A model generated the notes under the pieces. That model searched no databases. It saw only the letters and a list, made by a program, of their open reading frames with translations, and was not told where the DNA came from. From contig UQMZ01000004.1 of the NCBI GenBank assembly GCA_900542185.1, positions 50,477 to 114,476 of the forward strand: DNA of 64,000 bases. Direction: 5' to 3'. Positions 45,412 to 55,049 of the stretch are shown here, in pieces. Position 1 is the stretch's first letter. Every line of letters starts with the position of its first letter. The stretch comes from an uncultured Bacteroidales bacterium. GTDB taxonomy: Bacteria > Bacteroidota > Bacteroidia > Bacteroidales > Muribaculaceae. The position numbers and the translations under genes were made by a program.

Positions 45412-48400
45412 ATGAGACGTTCCATTTTCATTATTTTAGTGTCGTTGTTCTTGAATGTCTATGGAGAGGATAACATCAAGTTCCACCACATCACCATAGC
45501 CGATGGTCTGAGCAGCAATGAGGTGAACCATATCATGCGCGATTCACAAGGCTTCGTATGGTTTTCCACCTCTCATGGGCTTACTCGGTATGATGGATAT
45601 AACTTTAAAGTCTTTTCCAACTCCGAAGCCAATATGCCGGAATCGGTGGAAGAAGTCCAGGAAGACGCATCGGGTATGTTATGGATCAGATGTGAATCCG
45701 ACACCTACCGGTGTTATGACCCCTCCAAGGAATCTTTTCTCAATGCGAAACAGGTTCTGTCCGAGAAATTCGACATCCATAACACGATATCCCATGTATA
45801 TGTGGACCACGACAAGAACCTATGGCTTCATAACGACACTATCGGCACCATTCACTATAACTTTATCGACCGAACGTTGTCGGGTGCCGCTGTAAGGAAT
45901 GCTGACAGGAAAGCCTACGGTAAGGTCATAGACTTCGGAGAAGACAGCAGAGGCATAATACGTATGTACGAACATGGATATTTCGACCGTATTGACAGAC
46001 GTACAGACAGAATTAATTATAAAAACGGGTATCTTGTTCAGTTTTATGACAGCCGGAACTGGGGATACCAGATATTCTCAGACCCTGACGGCGATTTGTG
46101 GATATGGAATCAGAATGGAATCAGATTTTACAACCCTAAACAGAACCGTTGGGAAACATTCAACGCCGGTAATGATTCTAAATACAGGCTTTCCGGCAAC
46201 CATATAAAGTCAATTATATCCGATGCCGAAGGCAGAATCTGGATTGCCATCGACAACGGAGGCATCAACATCATTAACAAACGCCTTGGAACAATACAAT
46301 ATCTGCAACACTCCGAAAAGGAAAACAACAGTCTGAGTCAGAACAGTGTCTACAGTCTTTTCGCAGACCCTAATGGCGGGATATGGGCCGGAACATACAA
46401 ATGCGGCGCGTCATATTATAATGAAGCGCTCTTTAAATTTCGAACCGATCATTTTCCGGAATTTTTTAACGACAACGATTTTGTTTCGGATATCAATTCA
46501 ATTTCGGAGGATAGGGACGGCAACCTGTATCTCGGCATTGACAACGGAATTATTATAGTGAACCGACTGACCAAAAAAAAGACACGAATCCAGTGGCCAG
46601 CGGATGCGGGGAATGCCCTTAAGCATGATGTGACTACCTGTATGCTCAACACCCCTGACGGGCGGTTATGGGTATGTACGTATCAAAACGGACTTATGTC
46701 GTATGACCATAATACCTTCCGCCGGCACCTTCTTGACAATAAGGATAAGAATTCGTTCGTGAACCGAAGTGTTTTTTCGATAGCCAGCGACGCCTCCGGA
46801 CGTTTATGGATAGGCACTTGGGGAGCCGGCCTGTGGAGTATGGACCCAGCAACAGGAACCGCCATCAACCATGCCGATCCTAAATATGATACAGCACAGG
46901 AACATATATCTTCGATTTGCATATCTCGAGACGGCAACATATATATGGCCACACCGTACGGAATGCTGACATACGATCCTCATGCCAATTCGTTCGCAAG
47001 GTTGCTGGGAAACAGACATAACAACCAGACTTTTTCCTGTTTGAGGCTGAACCAGATATACGAAGACAGCCGAGGGCTGCTATGGATTGCCACTGCTCAT
47101 GGCTTGAACGTATACAATCCTCATAACGATGAATTAGCGATTCCCGATAAATTGCGCGACCTGCTGATTTACGGAGTCACGGAGGCTGATGACAAGACAA
47201 TGTGGATCACGGCTTCCGACGGGGTCTATCATGTCGTTGCCCAAGGCACTAAGGATGGCAATGGCTATAGTTATGTAGTCGATAGATACTGCAGTCTGTC
47301 TATGGTCGACAATCAGCCTCTTAATTTGAGAACCATTATGCGTGCCGGCGACGGCCGTATCATTATCGGGGGCGTGAAAGGAATCAGTATATTGAATCCT
47401 GTAAATCTAAAAAGGAATATTCCGACATCAAAGGTAGTCCTCACTGGACTCTCTTTATTTAATAAGGAGGTGTCGATCGACAGCGTCTACGATGGCAACA
47501 GGATATTGAAAAAGTCCATCGGATATGCCGACAAAATACATCTAAATTATGACCAGAACATGATCACCATCACCTTCTCGGCGATGAACCATGCCATCCA
47601 CGAGAAGCCCAGATATATGTATAAACTGAAAGGGTTCGATTCAGACTGGATATATACGGACGACAACAAATTAACATATACCAATCTGGCTCCCGGCTCC
47701 TACGAACTTATCGTCAAGACTGTAGACGAAGACGGACAGGCTATAGGAGAACCGGCACGGCTGGAAATAATCGTCTCGCCTCCGTTCTATCGTTCATGGA
47801 TAGCTTATATTCTGTATGCGTTACTCTTAGCCGGATTAATATTCCTTGTTATAAAAATCCTGCGGCATAATGAAAGTCAGAAGTTCAAGCTAATGCAGAT
47901 TGAGCAAGAGGCTAAAAAACGGCATGAGGTGGATGATATGAAACTGAGGTTTTTCACCAATATCAGTCACGATCTGCGCACTCCCCTCACATTGATTCTT
48001 ACGCCTCTGGAATATGTAATCGAGAAGATGGAGAATGCCGAGATAAAAGGGAAACTCACAATAGCCTACAAGAATGCTCGGAGACTTCTCGACATGGTCA
48101 ATCAGTTGCTTGACTTCAGGAAGAGCGACATGATAGGGCACAGACTGAATGCGTCGCGGGGAAACATTGTTGAGGCCATTCAGATGGTATGCGATAATTT
48201 TGTGGAATATTCCGAACACAGAAACATACACCTTACCTTCTTCTCGCCAGTCGACAAACTATTTGTGTCATACGACGAGGACAAGATTAACAAGATAATC
48301 TCCAACTTGCTGTCCAACGCATTCAAATTCACTCCCGACGGGGGACATGTCGATGTGTCGTTAGACATAATCAAGGATAATGATGGTATAAATGAAAGAC

Positions 48401-49545
48401 TGGAAATCAAGGTGTCAGATAATGGCAGCGGCATCAGCGACGAACATAAAGCCAGAATATTCCAGAGATTCTATCAGATTCCGGACGGTGGCAATAAAGC
48501 GATCGGAGGCAGCGGTATCGGTTTGAATCTGGTCAAGGAATTCGTAGAACTGCATCATGGCATTGTCGAAGTACATGACAACATCGGTAAGGGAACAGTA
48601 TTTGTTGTGAAATTACCGATTGTGCGTGATGACTCAGTTTCTGAGACCATTCATATTGAGACTGAACAAAACTCTATGGGTCATCCTTCATCTAAGAATG
48701 CCCGGTGTGAAACCAATGTAGGAGTTCAAACGGAGGAATCTGAACATGGAACAAAACCGGCAATTCTGCTGGTCGATGACAACGAGGACTTCCGTATATT
48801 CATGAGGGATTGTCTTAAGGATGATTATAATGTATATGATGCTCCGGATGGCATCAAGGCATGGGAAATGACTCCTGAACTGCAACCCGACATCATTATC
48901 AGCGATGTGATGATGCCGGGTATGGATGGCAATGAATTATGCCGACTGGTGAAAAACGACATTCGTACATCCCATATACTCGTGATTCTCCTTACGGCGC
49001 GTGCCGCTAAAGAACATGAACAGAAAGGTCTCCGGGTCGGAGCTGACGACTACATTACAAAGCCCTTCAATCTCGACATCCTCAATCTGAGAATCAAGAA
49101 TCTGCTACAACATCGAAAAGACAGTCACATGTCTTCCATGGACATTGCTCCCAGCAAGATCAACGTAACTTCGCTTGATCAGAAGCTTATTCGTAAAGCC
49201 ATCAAATATGTGGAGGAAAACATGGACCGTACCGACTTGTCCGTGGAGGAACTAAGTGGTCATCTGGCCATGAGCCGTGTGCATCTTTACAAGAAGATGA
49301 TGTCCATCATAGGCAAGCCTCCAGTGGAATTTATCCGTATACTGCGCCTGAAACGTGCGGCGCAACTTCTGGAGGAAAGTCAACTTAGTGTTGCTGAAAT
49401 AGCTTATCAGACCGGCTTTAATAGCATGAACCTGTTTCGCAAGTATTTCAAGAATGAATTCGGTGTTCTACCTTCCGAATATCAAGACAAATACGGCAAA
49501 CAAAACGACAACTCAACCCTCCTCCGCGACTCCGCCGGCAATTAA
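45412..49545 (+). CDS. Hybrid two-component system regulator (HTCS) of PUL 2
   Basis: The 1377-residue protein joins sensor kinase and response regulator in one chain. After the signal peptide (1-18), the periplasmic sensor consists of two seven-bladed propellers of Reg_prop repeats (about 25-700; for example HIMRDSQGFVWFSTSHGLTR) and a Y_Y_Y domain (about 715-790). A TM helix (about 797-817) leads to HisKA with His853 in FTNISHDLRTPLT, HATPase (NKIISNLLSNAFKF near 960, DNGSGIS), a receiver with Asp1165 in IISDVMMPG, and an AraC-type HTH (about 1260-1365). HTCSs sense oligosaccharides and switch on the neighbouring PUL, here the divergent operon. Confidence 0.97.
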   Translation: MRRSIFIILVSLFLNVYGEDNIKFHHITIADGLSSNEVNHIMRDSQGFVWFSTSHGLTRYDGYNFKVFSNSEANMPESVEEVQEDASGMLWIRCESDTYRCYDPSKESFLNAKQVLSEKFDIHNTISHVYVDHDKNLWLHNDTIGTIHYNFIDRTLSGAAVRNADRKAYGKVIDFGEDSRGIIRMYEHGYFDRIDRRTDRINYKNGYLVQFYDSRNWGYQIFSDPDGDLWIWNQNGIRFYNPKQNRWETFNAGNDSKYRLSGNHIKSIISDAEGRIWIAIDNGGINIINKRLGTIQYLQHSEKENNSLSQNSVYSLFADPNGGIWAGTYKCGASYYNEALFKFRTDHFPEFFNDNDFVSDINSISEDRDGNLYLGIDNGIIIVNRLTKKKTRIQWPADAGNALKHDVTTCMLNTPDGRLWVCTYQNGLMSYDHNTFRRHLLDNKDKNSFVNRSVFSIASDASGRLWIGTWGAGLWSMDPATGTAINHADPKYDTAQEHISSICISRDGNIYMATPYGMLTYDPHANSFARLLGNRHNNQTFSCLRLNQIYEDSRGLLWIATAHGLNVYNPHNDELAIPDKLRDLLIYGVTEADDKTMWITASDGVYHVVAQGTKDGNGYSYVVDRYCSLSMVDNQPLNLRTIMRAGDGRIIIGGVKGISILNPVNLKRNIPTSKVVLTGLSLFNKEVSIDSVYDGNRILKKSIGYADKIHLNYDQNMITITFSAMNHAIHEKPRYMYKLKGFDSDWIYTDDNKLTYTNLAPGSYELIVKTVDEDGQAIGEPARLEIIVSPPFYRSWIAYILYALLLAGLIFLVIKILRHNESQKFKLMQIEQEAKKRHEVDDMKLRFFTNISHDLRTPLTLILTPLEYVIEKMENAEIKGKLTIAYKNARRLLDMVNQLLDFRKSDMIGHRLNASRGNIVEAIQMVCDNFVEYSEHRNIHLTFFSPVDKLFVSYDEDKINKIISNLLSNAFKFTPDGGHVDVSLDIIKDNDGINERLEIKVSDNGSGISDEHKARIFQRFYQIPDGGNKAIGGSGIGLNLVKEFVELHHGIVEVHDNIGKGTVFVVKLPIVRDDSVSETIHIETEQNSMGHPSSKNARCETNVGVQTEESEHGTKPAILLVDDNEDFRIFMRDCLKDDYNVYDAPDGIKAWEMTPELQPDIIISDVMMPGMDGNELCRLVKNDIRTSHILVILLTARAAKEHEQKGLRVGADDYITKPFNLDILNLRIKNLLQHRKDSHMSSMDIAPSKINVTSLDQKLIRKAIKYVEENMDRTDLSVEELSGHLAMSRVHLYKKMMSIIGKPPVEFIRILRLKRAAQLLEESQLSVAEIAYQTGFNSMNLFRKYFKNEFGVLPSEYQDKYGKQNDNSTLLRDSAGN

Positions 49546-49562
49546 CCCCTCTCCACATTCCT

Positions 49563-49659
49563 CTTAACTTTTTAAACTTTATAAACTCCATAAACTGCCC
49601 TTTGTGTTTTGTGCATTGCACAAAACACAAAGGGCTGCTTTCTCACGAATGCAGCCCTT
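49563..49659 (-). terminator. Double hairpin with AGTTTA-rich tail downstream of meaB
   Basis: CCCTTTGTGTTTTGTGC (49598-49614) and GCACAAAACACAAAGGG (49618-49634) form a perfect 17-bp stem; AAGGGCTGC (49630-49638) and GCAGCCCTT (49651-49659) form a second stem that shares AAGGG, so the two compete. On the minus strand the stems are followed by AGTTTATGGAGTTTATAAAG and AAAAGTTAAG. A similar tail occurs at 50942-50979. The long gap 49546-49817 shows no gene. Confidence 0.6.
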
Positions 49660-49817
49660 CCCAATTACTAATCCTGCAATTGTTTCTTCGAGGATTATTT
49701 CAACAACCTAATTTATTATATCTTATAACTGATTTCTTTATTATTTATTGTGTTTCGCTCACACTTATTTTGCAAATTTACACATCACGCTAATTACAAG
49801 CGCTTTACCCCGTGCAA

Positions 49818-50921
49818 TTATTTATCATTGCGGCGTAACATGCCGTAGTATCGGTCCAGAACGTCCTGGGCGGCGGTGAACGACGACTGTTCGTTGTTCA
49901 GCACCCGCATCTCCTTCTGCTCAAGCAACGCCCGGATTTCCGGACGGCTGTAGAAGTCGTGGCGCAGGCGCTCGTTGATGGTCTCAAGCATCCAGTATTT
50001 GGCCTGCTCGTTGCGTTTATGCTGGAAATAGCCCGTTTTCTTCACATACTCGAAGTAACGGTCTATCATGTCCCACACCTTATCGATGTTCAGCTCGTAA
50101 TATCCCGAATAGCATATCACCTCCGGCATCCACTTCGACGGTGTGGGCGGAAACAGATGCAGAGCGTTGCGGAACTGCGCGGCGGCAAGGTTGGCGCGGT
50201 CAACGTTGTCGCCGTCGGCCTTGTTTATCACGATGCCGTCGGCCATCTCCATGATGCCTCGCTTGATGCCCTGCAATTCGTCGCCGGTGCCGGCCAACTG
50301 TATCAGCAGGAAGAAGTCGACCATGGAATGCACGGCCGTCTCGCTCTGCCCCACACCGACGGTCTCGACGAATATATTGTTATAGCCCGCGGCCTCGCAC
50401 AGCATGATGGTCTCGCGTGTCTTGCGCGCCACGCCGCCGAGCGATCCTGCCGAAGGGGAAGGACGGATAAAGGCGTCGGGATGCTGCGACAGCTTCTCCA
50501 TACGTGTCTTGTCGCCGAGGATACTGCCCTTGGTGCGCTCGGAACTGGGGTCGATGGCTAACACCGCTAATTTGCCGCCCTGCCTCAGCACATGCAGACC
50601 GAACACGTCGATGCTGGTGGACTTGCCGGCCCCGGGCACGCCGGTGATGCCGATTCGGCGGGAATTGCCGGTATATGGCAGGCATTTCTCTATCACCTCC
50701 TGCGCCAGTGCCTGATGCGCCTCGGCACGGCTTTCGACCAGGGTCACCGCGCGGCCCAGGATGCTGACATTGCCCTTCAGTATCCCCTCCACATAATCGT
50801 TGGCTGTGAGCTGTGGCCGTCGGGCATGCACGCGGCGATATGGATTCACACTCGGTTGCGACGTTACTCCGCTGTTCACTTGCAATCCCTTATAGTCGGG
50901 ATCGTTTTCCGGATGATTCAT
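49818..50921 (-). CDS. meaB: Methylmalonyl-CoA mutase-associated GTPase MeaB
   Basis: This 367-residue G3E-family GTPase protects and reactivates adenosylcobalamin-dependent methylmalonyl-CoA mutase, part of the succinate-to-propionate route of Bacteroidales. The Walker A motif GVPGAGKS lies at 94-101, followed by AIDPSSERTKGSILGDKTRM, ETVGVGQSE and the base-specificity motif NKAD. The last about 60 residues form the dimerisation arm. The mutase genes themselves are not in this window. Confidence 0.94.
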   Translation of the reverse strand: MNHPENDPDYKGLQVNSGVTSQPSVNPYRRVHARRPQLTANDYVEGILKGNVSILGRAVTLVESRAEAHQALAQEVIEKCLPYTGNSRRIGITGVPGAGKSTSIDVFGLHVLRQGGKLAVLAIDPSSERTKGSILGDKTRMEKLSQHPDAFIRPSPSAGSLGGVARKTRETIMLCEAAGYNNIFVETVGVGQSETAVHSMVDFFLLIQLAGTGDELQGIKRGIMEMADGIVINKADGDNVDRANLAAAQFRNALHLFPPTPSKWMPEVICYSGYYELNIDKVWDMIDRYFEYVKKTGYFQHKRNEQAKYWMLETINERLRHDFYSRPEIRALLEQKEMRVLNNEQSSFTAAQDVLDRYYGMLRRNDK

Positions 50922-50941
50922 GGTATAGATGTCGTGGTATT

Positions 50942-51005
50942 ATCTTAACTTTCTTAACTTTTTAAACTCTTTAAACTCCAACTTCAGCTTGATAAAGCTG
51001 AAGTT
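50942..51005 (-). terminator. Hairpin with AGTTTA-rich tail downstream of the DUF1573 operon
   Basis: AACTTCAGCTT (50980-50990) and AAGCTGAAGTT (50995-51005) form an 11-bp stem with a GATA loop that reaches into the stop codon of the upstream gene. On the minus strand GGAGTTTAAAGAGTTTAAAA and AAGTTAAG follow, closely resembling the tail at 49563-49596. Confidence 0.6.
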
Positions 51006-52065
51006 ACTGTATTTCGCCGCTGACCCACACGCTCAGCAGCGGGTTCACGGGGTCGTCGGTGGCCACTTTGACTTCCTGGCGGAAGGCGCCCCCGCGAAGC
51101 TGCGCCGGGTCAAGCTCCATCTGCAGCTTGCCCGATTTGCCCGGTTTCAGTTTCTCGGGATATGACTTTATCTTCAGGGCCGGAGACGCGGCCCATACAT
51201 TGCCTACGTTCAGCACTGACTTCCCTTCGTTCAGCAGGACGCATTCGCACTGCACCGGTGCGGTGCCGATTATGCCTAAGTCGATGGCCGGAGGGGCCGC
51301 CACGCATACGGGGGCTTTTTCCAATTCCTTGCTACCGGGCGCACGGCGCACAGGCACCACCTCGCCCACAAGTCTGATTTCCGTACCCGGCTCACCTTCG
51401 GCGCCGAGGGTGACCGGAACGTCGAACGGACCCGGCTTTCCCCACGCGCGGGTATCGAAATACACGGCCAATGTCACAATGTCGCCGGGGCCGGCGGCAT
51501 TCTCCGACAGCTTCAGTTTCACGCCTCTGGCGTCCGTGTGAGCCTTGACGCGCACCGAATCGTTCAGCGTGTTATAGGCGTTGACGAACAGGCTCGGACT
51601 CTTACCCATAGTGACTTTGCCGGCTATCAGCCTGGAATCGGACAGCCGGAGCGACCCGGCCTCGACGGGATAGAACTGAGCCAACGACTCGGGCGTGCCG
51701 AGCACGTTGCCCACGATGCGTATCACCTCGCGTCGGCCGTTGTCGAAACGCACCTTAATGGTCTTGTCGAACCGGCCGGGACGCCCTGCGGGATCGTAGG
51801 TGAAAGTTATGACGGCCGTATCGCCCGGCATCACCGGGTCCTGGGGATATGTGGCGCCGGTGCAGCCGCAACTGGGCTTGGCGTCAAGCACGTTCACGGC
51901 CTCGGGGCCTGTGTTGACGAAGCGTGCCTGGCCGGTCTTGGGGCCGGCCGCCTCCTTCATCAGCCCGAAATCATATTTGGTCTCGAGCCAACGCACCTCG
52001 CCGGAAACCTGCGTCACGGCAAGCCCCGCCAGCATCAATGCCGCAGCTATTCGATAGGTATTCAC
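51004..52065 (-). CDS. DUF1573 domain protein, two-module
   Basis: The 353-residue protein has a signal peptide (1-22) and a DUF1573 module at about 27-120 (KYDFGLMKEAAG, PSCGCTGATYPQDPVMPG, GRPGRFDKTI). The rest shows further immunoglobulin/ASPM-SPD-2-Hydin-like folds. DUF1573 proteins are abundant in Bacteroidetes and have no established function. It overlaps the preceding DUF1573 gene by 4 nt (ATGA), so both are coupled. Confidence 0.85.
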   Translation of the reverse strand: MNTYRIAAALMLAGLAVTQVSGEVRWLETKYDFGLMKEAAGPKTGQARFVNTGPEAVNVLDAKPSCGCTGATYPQDPVMPGDTAVITFTYDPAGRPGRFDKTIKVRFDNGRREVIRIVGNVLGTPESLAQFYPVEAGSLRLSDSRLIAGKVTMGKSPSLFVNAYNTLNDSVRVKAHTDARGVKLKLSENAAGPGDIVTLAVYFDTRAWGKPGPFDVPVTLGAEGEPGTEIRLVGEVVPVRRAPGSKELEKAPVCVAAPPAIDLGIIGTAPVQCECVLLNEGKSVLNVGNVWAASPALKIKSYPEKLKPGKSGKLQMELDPAQLRGGAFRQEVKVATDDPVNPLLSVWVSGEIQ

Positions 52066-52466
52066 CGCTTGTTGGGATTTACTATTCCTTTAATATATAT
52101 GCGGGCCTTCTTGGGCTTTCCGTTGGTCTTGACGGTCACGGCCTTGGTGAAGCCTCCGGGACGGCCCAGCGGATTGTAGGTCACCTTTATCACGCCCTTT
52201 TTGCCGGGCTGGATGGGTGTGGCCGGGAATTCGGGAGTGGTGCAGCCGCACTCGGCGGTGGCATCCACTATCACCAGCGGCTTGTCGCCCGTGTTGGTGA
52301 ACTCGAACTGATGCGACACCACGCCTTTGGTCTCGGCGATGGTGCCGAAATTGTAAGTAGTCTCGGCAAACGTGATCCCGGCGGGACCCTTTTTCTTAGC
52401 CTCGGCCTGCAATCCGGTCATTATCAGCATAATGGCTAACAATATCCAGTATGTTATCCTTTTCAT
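52062..52466 (-). CDS. Small DUF1573 domain protein
   Basis: The 134-residue product has a signal peptide (about 1-22, AEA) and a single DUF1573 domain with the hallmark segments TTYNFGTIAETKGVV, ECGCTTPEFP and YNPLGRPGGF. The ATG at 52466 is chosen because the -7 box at 52494-52501 lies downstream of the longer frame start at 52538. It is the first gene of a two-gene operon. Function unknown. Confidence 0.88.
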   Translation of the reverse strand: MKRITYWILLAIMLIMTGLQAEAKKKGPAGITFAETTYNFGTIAETKGVVSHQFEFTNTGDKPLVIVDATAECGCTTPEFPATPIQPGKKGVIKVTYNPLGRPGGFTKAVTVKTNGKPKKARIYIKGIVNPNKR

Positions 52467-52493
52467 CTTCTTTTTATCTGTTAAATTAGAATA

Positions 52494-52522
52494 CAAAAAT
52501 ACAAATTTTTTTGCTAACTTTG
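52494..52522. promoter_or_regulatory. Back-to-back divergent -7 boxes for DUF1573 operon and topA
   Basis: Minus-strand TATTTTTG (52494-52501) serves the DUF1573 genes and plus-strand TAACTTTG (52515-52522) serves topA. Only 13 nt separate them, so initiation at one may exclude the other. Confidence 0.55.
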
Positions 52523-52662
52523 CGCGCAAACTCCACAAAGAGCCTTTCCATACTATATCTCAGTATAAAAAACATTCGGGAACGCTTATTGGTTAGATAT
52601 GGAAAAAGTCTGACGGTTTAGTATTGCATGAAAAACTGACTGTAGGACGAACACAGACGTTG

Positions 52663-55023
52663 ATGAAGAAATTAATGATAGTAGAGTCACCGCACAAGGC
52701 GGAGACGATAGGCAAATTCTTAGGCTCGGACTTCACGGTGATGTCGAGCAAAGGCCATATACGTGACTTGCAGAAGCGGGGCATGAGCATAGACATAGAC
52801 GATGACTTCAAGCCGGTGTACGAGATACCGGACGACAAGAAGGAACTGGTGCGTCAGCTCAAGGCCGCCACGAAGAAAGCCGACATGGTTTATCTGGCAA
52901 GCGATGAAGACCGCGAGGGAGAGGCCATAGCCTGGCACCTGTCGGAGGTATTGGGACTCGATCCCACCGATTCGCGGCGCATCGTATTCCACGAGATCAC
53001 CAAGCCGGCCGTGCTGAAGGCTCTGGAGAACCCGCGCGGCATCGACATAGACCGTGTCAACGCCCAGCAGGCGCGCCGAGTGCTGGACCGCATCGTCGGC
53101 TTCGAGCTGAGTCCCGTGCTGTGGAAGAAGATAAAGCCGGCCCTGTCGGCAGGCCGCGTGCAGAGCGTCACCACGCGCCTGGTGTGCGAGCGCGAGAAGG
53201 AGATTCGCGATTTCACGCCGGAGCCTTTCTATCGCATCAACGCCCGGTTCCTCACGGCCGGCCGCGCCGTGCTGAAGGCTGAAGGCGCGCGCCGTCTCAA
53301 ATCGGACGACGAGGCGCGACGCTTCCTGACGGAATGCGCCGGCAGGCAGTTCCGCGTCTCGGGCATTCAGGTCAAGCCCGTAACCCGCAAGCCCATGCCT
53401 CCCTTCACCACCTCGACACTGCAGCAGGATGCCGGACGCCGGCTCGGCTTCTCGGTCAGCACCACCATGCGCGTGGCGCAGAAGCTGTACGAGGAGGGAC
53501 TCATCACATATATGCGTACCGACTCCACCAATCTGTCGGAACTGGCGCTGGCCGACATAGCCAAAGCCATAACCGAGGATTACGGCAAGCCATATCTGCA
53601 CACACGCCGCTATCACACCAAGGCGAAAGGTGCCCAGGAGGCCCACGAGGCCATCCGCCCCACCTACGTCTCACGGCGCACCATCAGCGGAACGCCCCAG
53701 GAACAGAAACTATACGACCTGATCTGGAAACGCGCCGTAGCCTCGCAGATGAGCGACGCCGCATTGGAGAAAACCAACGTGGACATCAATATGGCCGGCA
53801 CGCCGGCTGATTCCGAAGCTCTGTTCCGGGCCGAGGGGGAGACCCTGAAGTTCGAGGGCTTCATGCGTGCTTACGGCATAGAGACTTCCGACGACCCGAG
53901 CGACAACGACCCGCAGGGCGACGTGATACTGCCCCCTCTGGCCGTGGGCGACATCCTCGAATACGACACCATCACGGCCACGGAACGCTTCACCCAGGCA
54001 CCTCCCCGTTATACCGAGCCTACACTGGTCAAAAAGATGGAGGACCTGGACATAGGCCGTCCCTCCACCTACGCCTCGACCGTTTCCACAATCCAGGCCC
54101 GCGGGTACGTGGAGCATGGCGACAACGAAGGCACTCCGCGCGAATACCATAAGCTGACGCTGTCGAAGGACAAGGTCACGGATCAGGTGCTGACCGAAAA
54201 CACCGGTTCCAACCGCGGCAAACTCGTGCCCACCGATGTCGGCATGATCGTCAACGATTTCTTAGCGGAATATTTTCCCGAGATCATGGACTATAACTTC
54301 ACGGCCAAGGTTGAGGAACGCTTCGACGACATAGCGCAGGGCAAGCTGCCGTGGCAGGAGGAGATCAACGAGTTCTACGGTTCGTTCCATCCGCTGATAG
54401 ACAAGGTGAACAGCATGCGCAGCGAGACCAAAGTGGGCGAGCGCGTCTTAGGCATGGATCCGGCCACCGGCAAACGCGTGTCGGCCAAGGTGGGCCGTTT
54501 CGGTCCCGTCATACAGATAGGCGAGGCCACCGACGACGAGAAACCGCGCTTCGCCAGTCTGCAGGAGGGCCAGAGCCTCGGCACCATCACTCTTGAGGAG
54601 GCGCTGAAGCTGTTCGACCTCCCCCGCCAGCTCGGCACGTTCGAGGACAAGCCGGTCAGCGCGGCCATCGGCCGTTTCGGCCCTTACGTACACTTCGACA
54701 AGATGTTCGCTTCCATCCCTAAGGACATGTCGCCCCACACCATCACGCTCGACGAGGCGATAGCGTTAATCAAGGAAAAGCGCGAGAAGGAGGCCAACAA
54801 GCTGATAAAGACCTTCGACGAGCTTCCCTGCGTGGAGGTACTCAACGGCCGCTTCGGCCCCTACATCGCATTCAAGAAACCGGGCGACCGCAAGGCCACC
54901 AACTACAAGATCCCCAAGGGCACCGACCCGAAAGCTCTGACCGTGGAGGAGGTAAACAAACTCATGGCCGACCAGGACGCCGCCCCCAAACCCGCGAAGC
55001 GAACCACGCGCAAGAAATCATAA
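52663..55023 (+). CDS. topA: DNA topoisomerase I
   Basis: This 786-residue type IA topoisomerase relaxes negative supercoils. It begins with the Toprim domain (MKKLMIVESPHKAETI; DEDREGEAIAWHL) and has the active-site tyrosine Tyr283 in GLITYMRTDSTNLS. The C-terminal part (about 590-760) holds repeated modules of the type GRFGPVIQIG/GRFGPYVHFD/GRFGPYIAFK in place of zinc fingers, as in Bacteroidetes, and a basic tail KPAKRTTRKKS. A TTG 39 nt upstream opens the frame but ATG 52663 matches the family start. Confidence 0.96.
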   Translation: MKKLMIVESPHKAETIGKFLGSDFTVMSSKGHIRDLQKRGMSIDIDDDFKPVYEIPDDKKELVRQLKAATKKADMVYLASDEDREGEAIAWHLSEVLGLDPTDSRRIVFHEITKPAVLKALENPRGIDIDRVNAQQARRVLDRIVGFELSPVLWKKIKPALSAGRVQSVTTRLVCEREKEIRDFTPEPFYRINARFLTAGRAVLKAEGARRLKSDDEARRFLTECAGRQFRVSGIQVKPVTRKPMPPFTTSTLQQDAGRRLGFSVSTTMRVAQKLYEEGLITYMRTDSTNLSELALADIAKAITEDYGKPYLHTRRYHTKAKGAQEAHEAIRPTYVSRRTISGTPQEQKLYDLIWKRAVASQMSDAALEKTNVDINMAGTPADSEALFRAEGETLKFEGFMRAYGIETSDDPSDNDPQGDVILPPLAVGDILEYDTITATERFTQAPPRYTEPTLVKKMEDLDIGRPSTYASTVSTIQARGYVEHGDNEGTPREYHKLTLSKDKVTDQVLTENTGSNRGKLVPTDVGMIVNDFLAEYFPEIMDYNFTAKVEERFDDIAQGKLPWQEEINEFYGSFHPLIDKVNSMRSETKVGERVLGMDPATGKRVSAKVGRFGPVIQIGEATDDEKPRFASLQEGQSLGTITLEEALKLFDLPRQLGTFEDKPVSAAIGRFGPYVHFDKMFASIPKDMSPHTITLDEAIALIKEKREKEANKLIKTFDELPCVEVLNGRFGPYIAFKKPGDRKATNYKIPKGTDPKALTVEEVNKLMADQDAAPKPAKRTTRKKS

Positions 55024-55049
55024 CGGCACAGCCGTCTTACCAACCATCG

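Noticed and set aside
49597..49635. Possible CRISPR or IS end because of the perfect inverted repeat
   Set aside because: There is only one copy, no direct repeats with spacers and no transposase; a terminator explains it.
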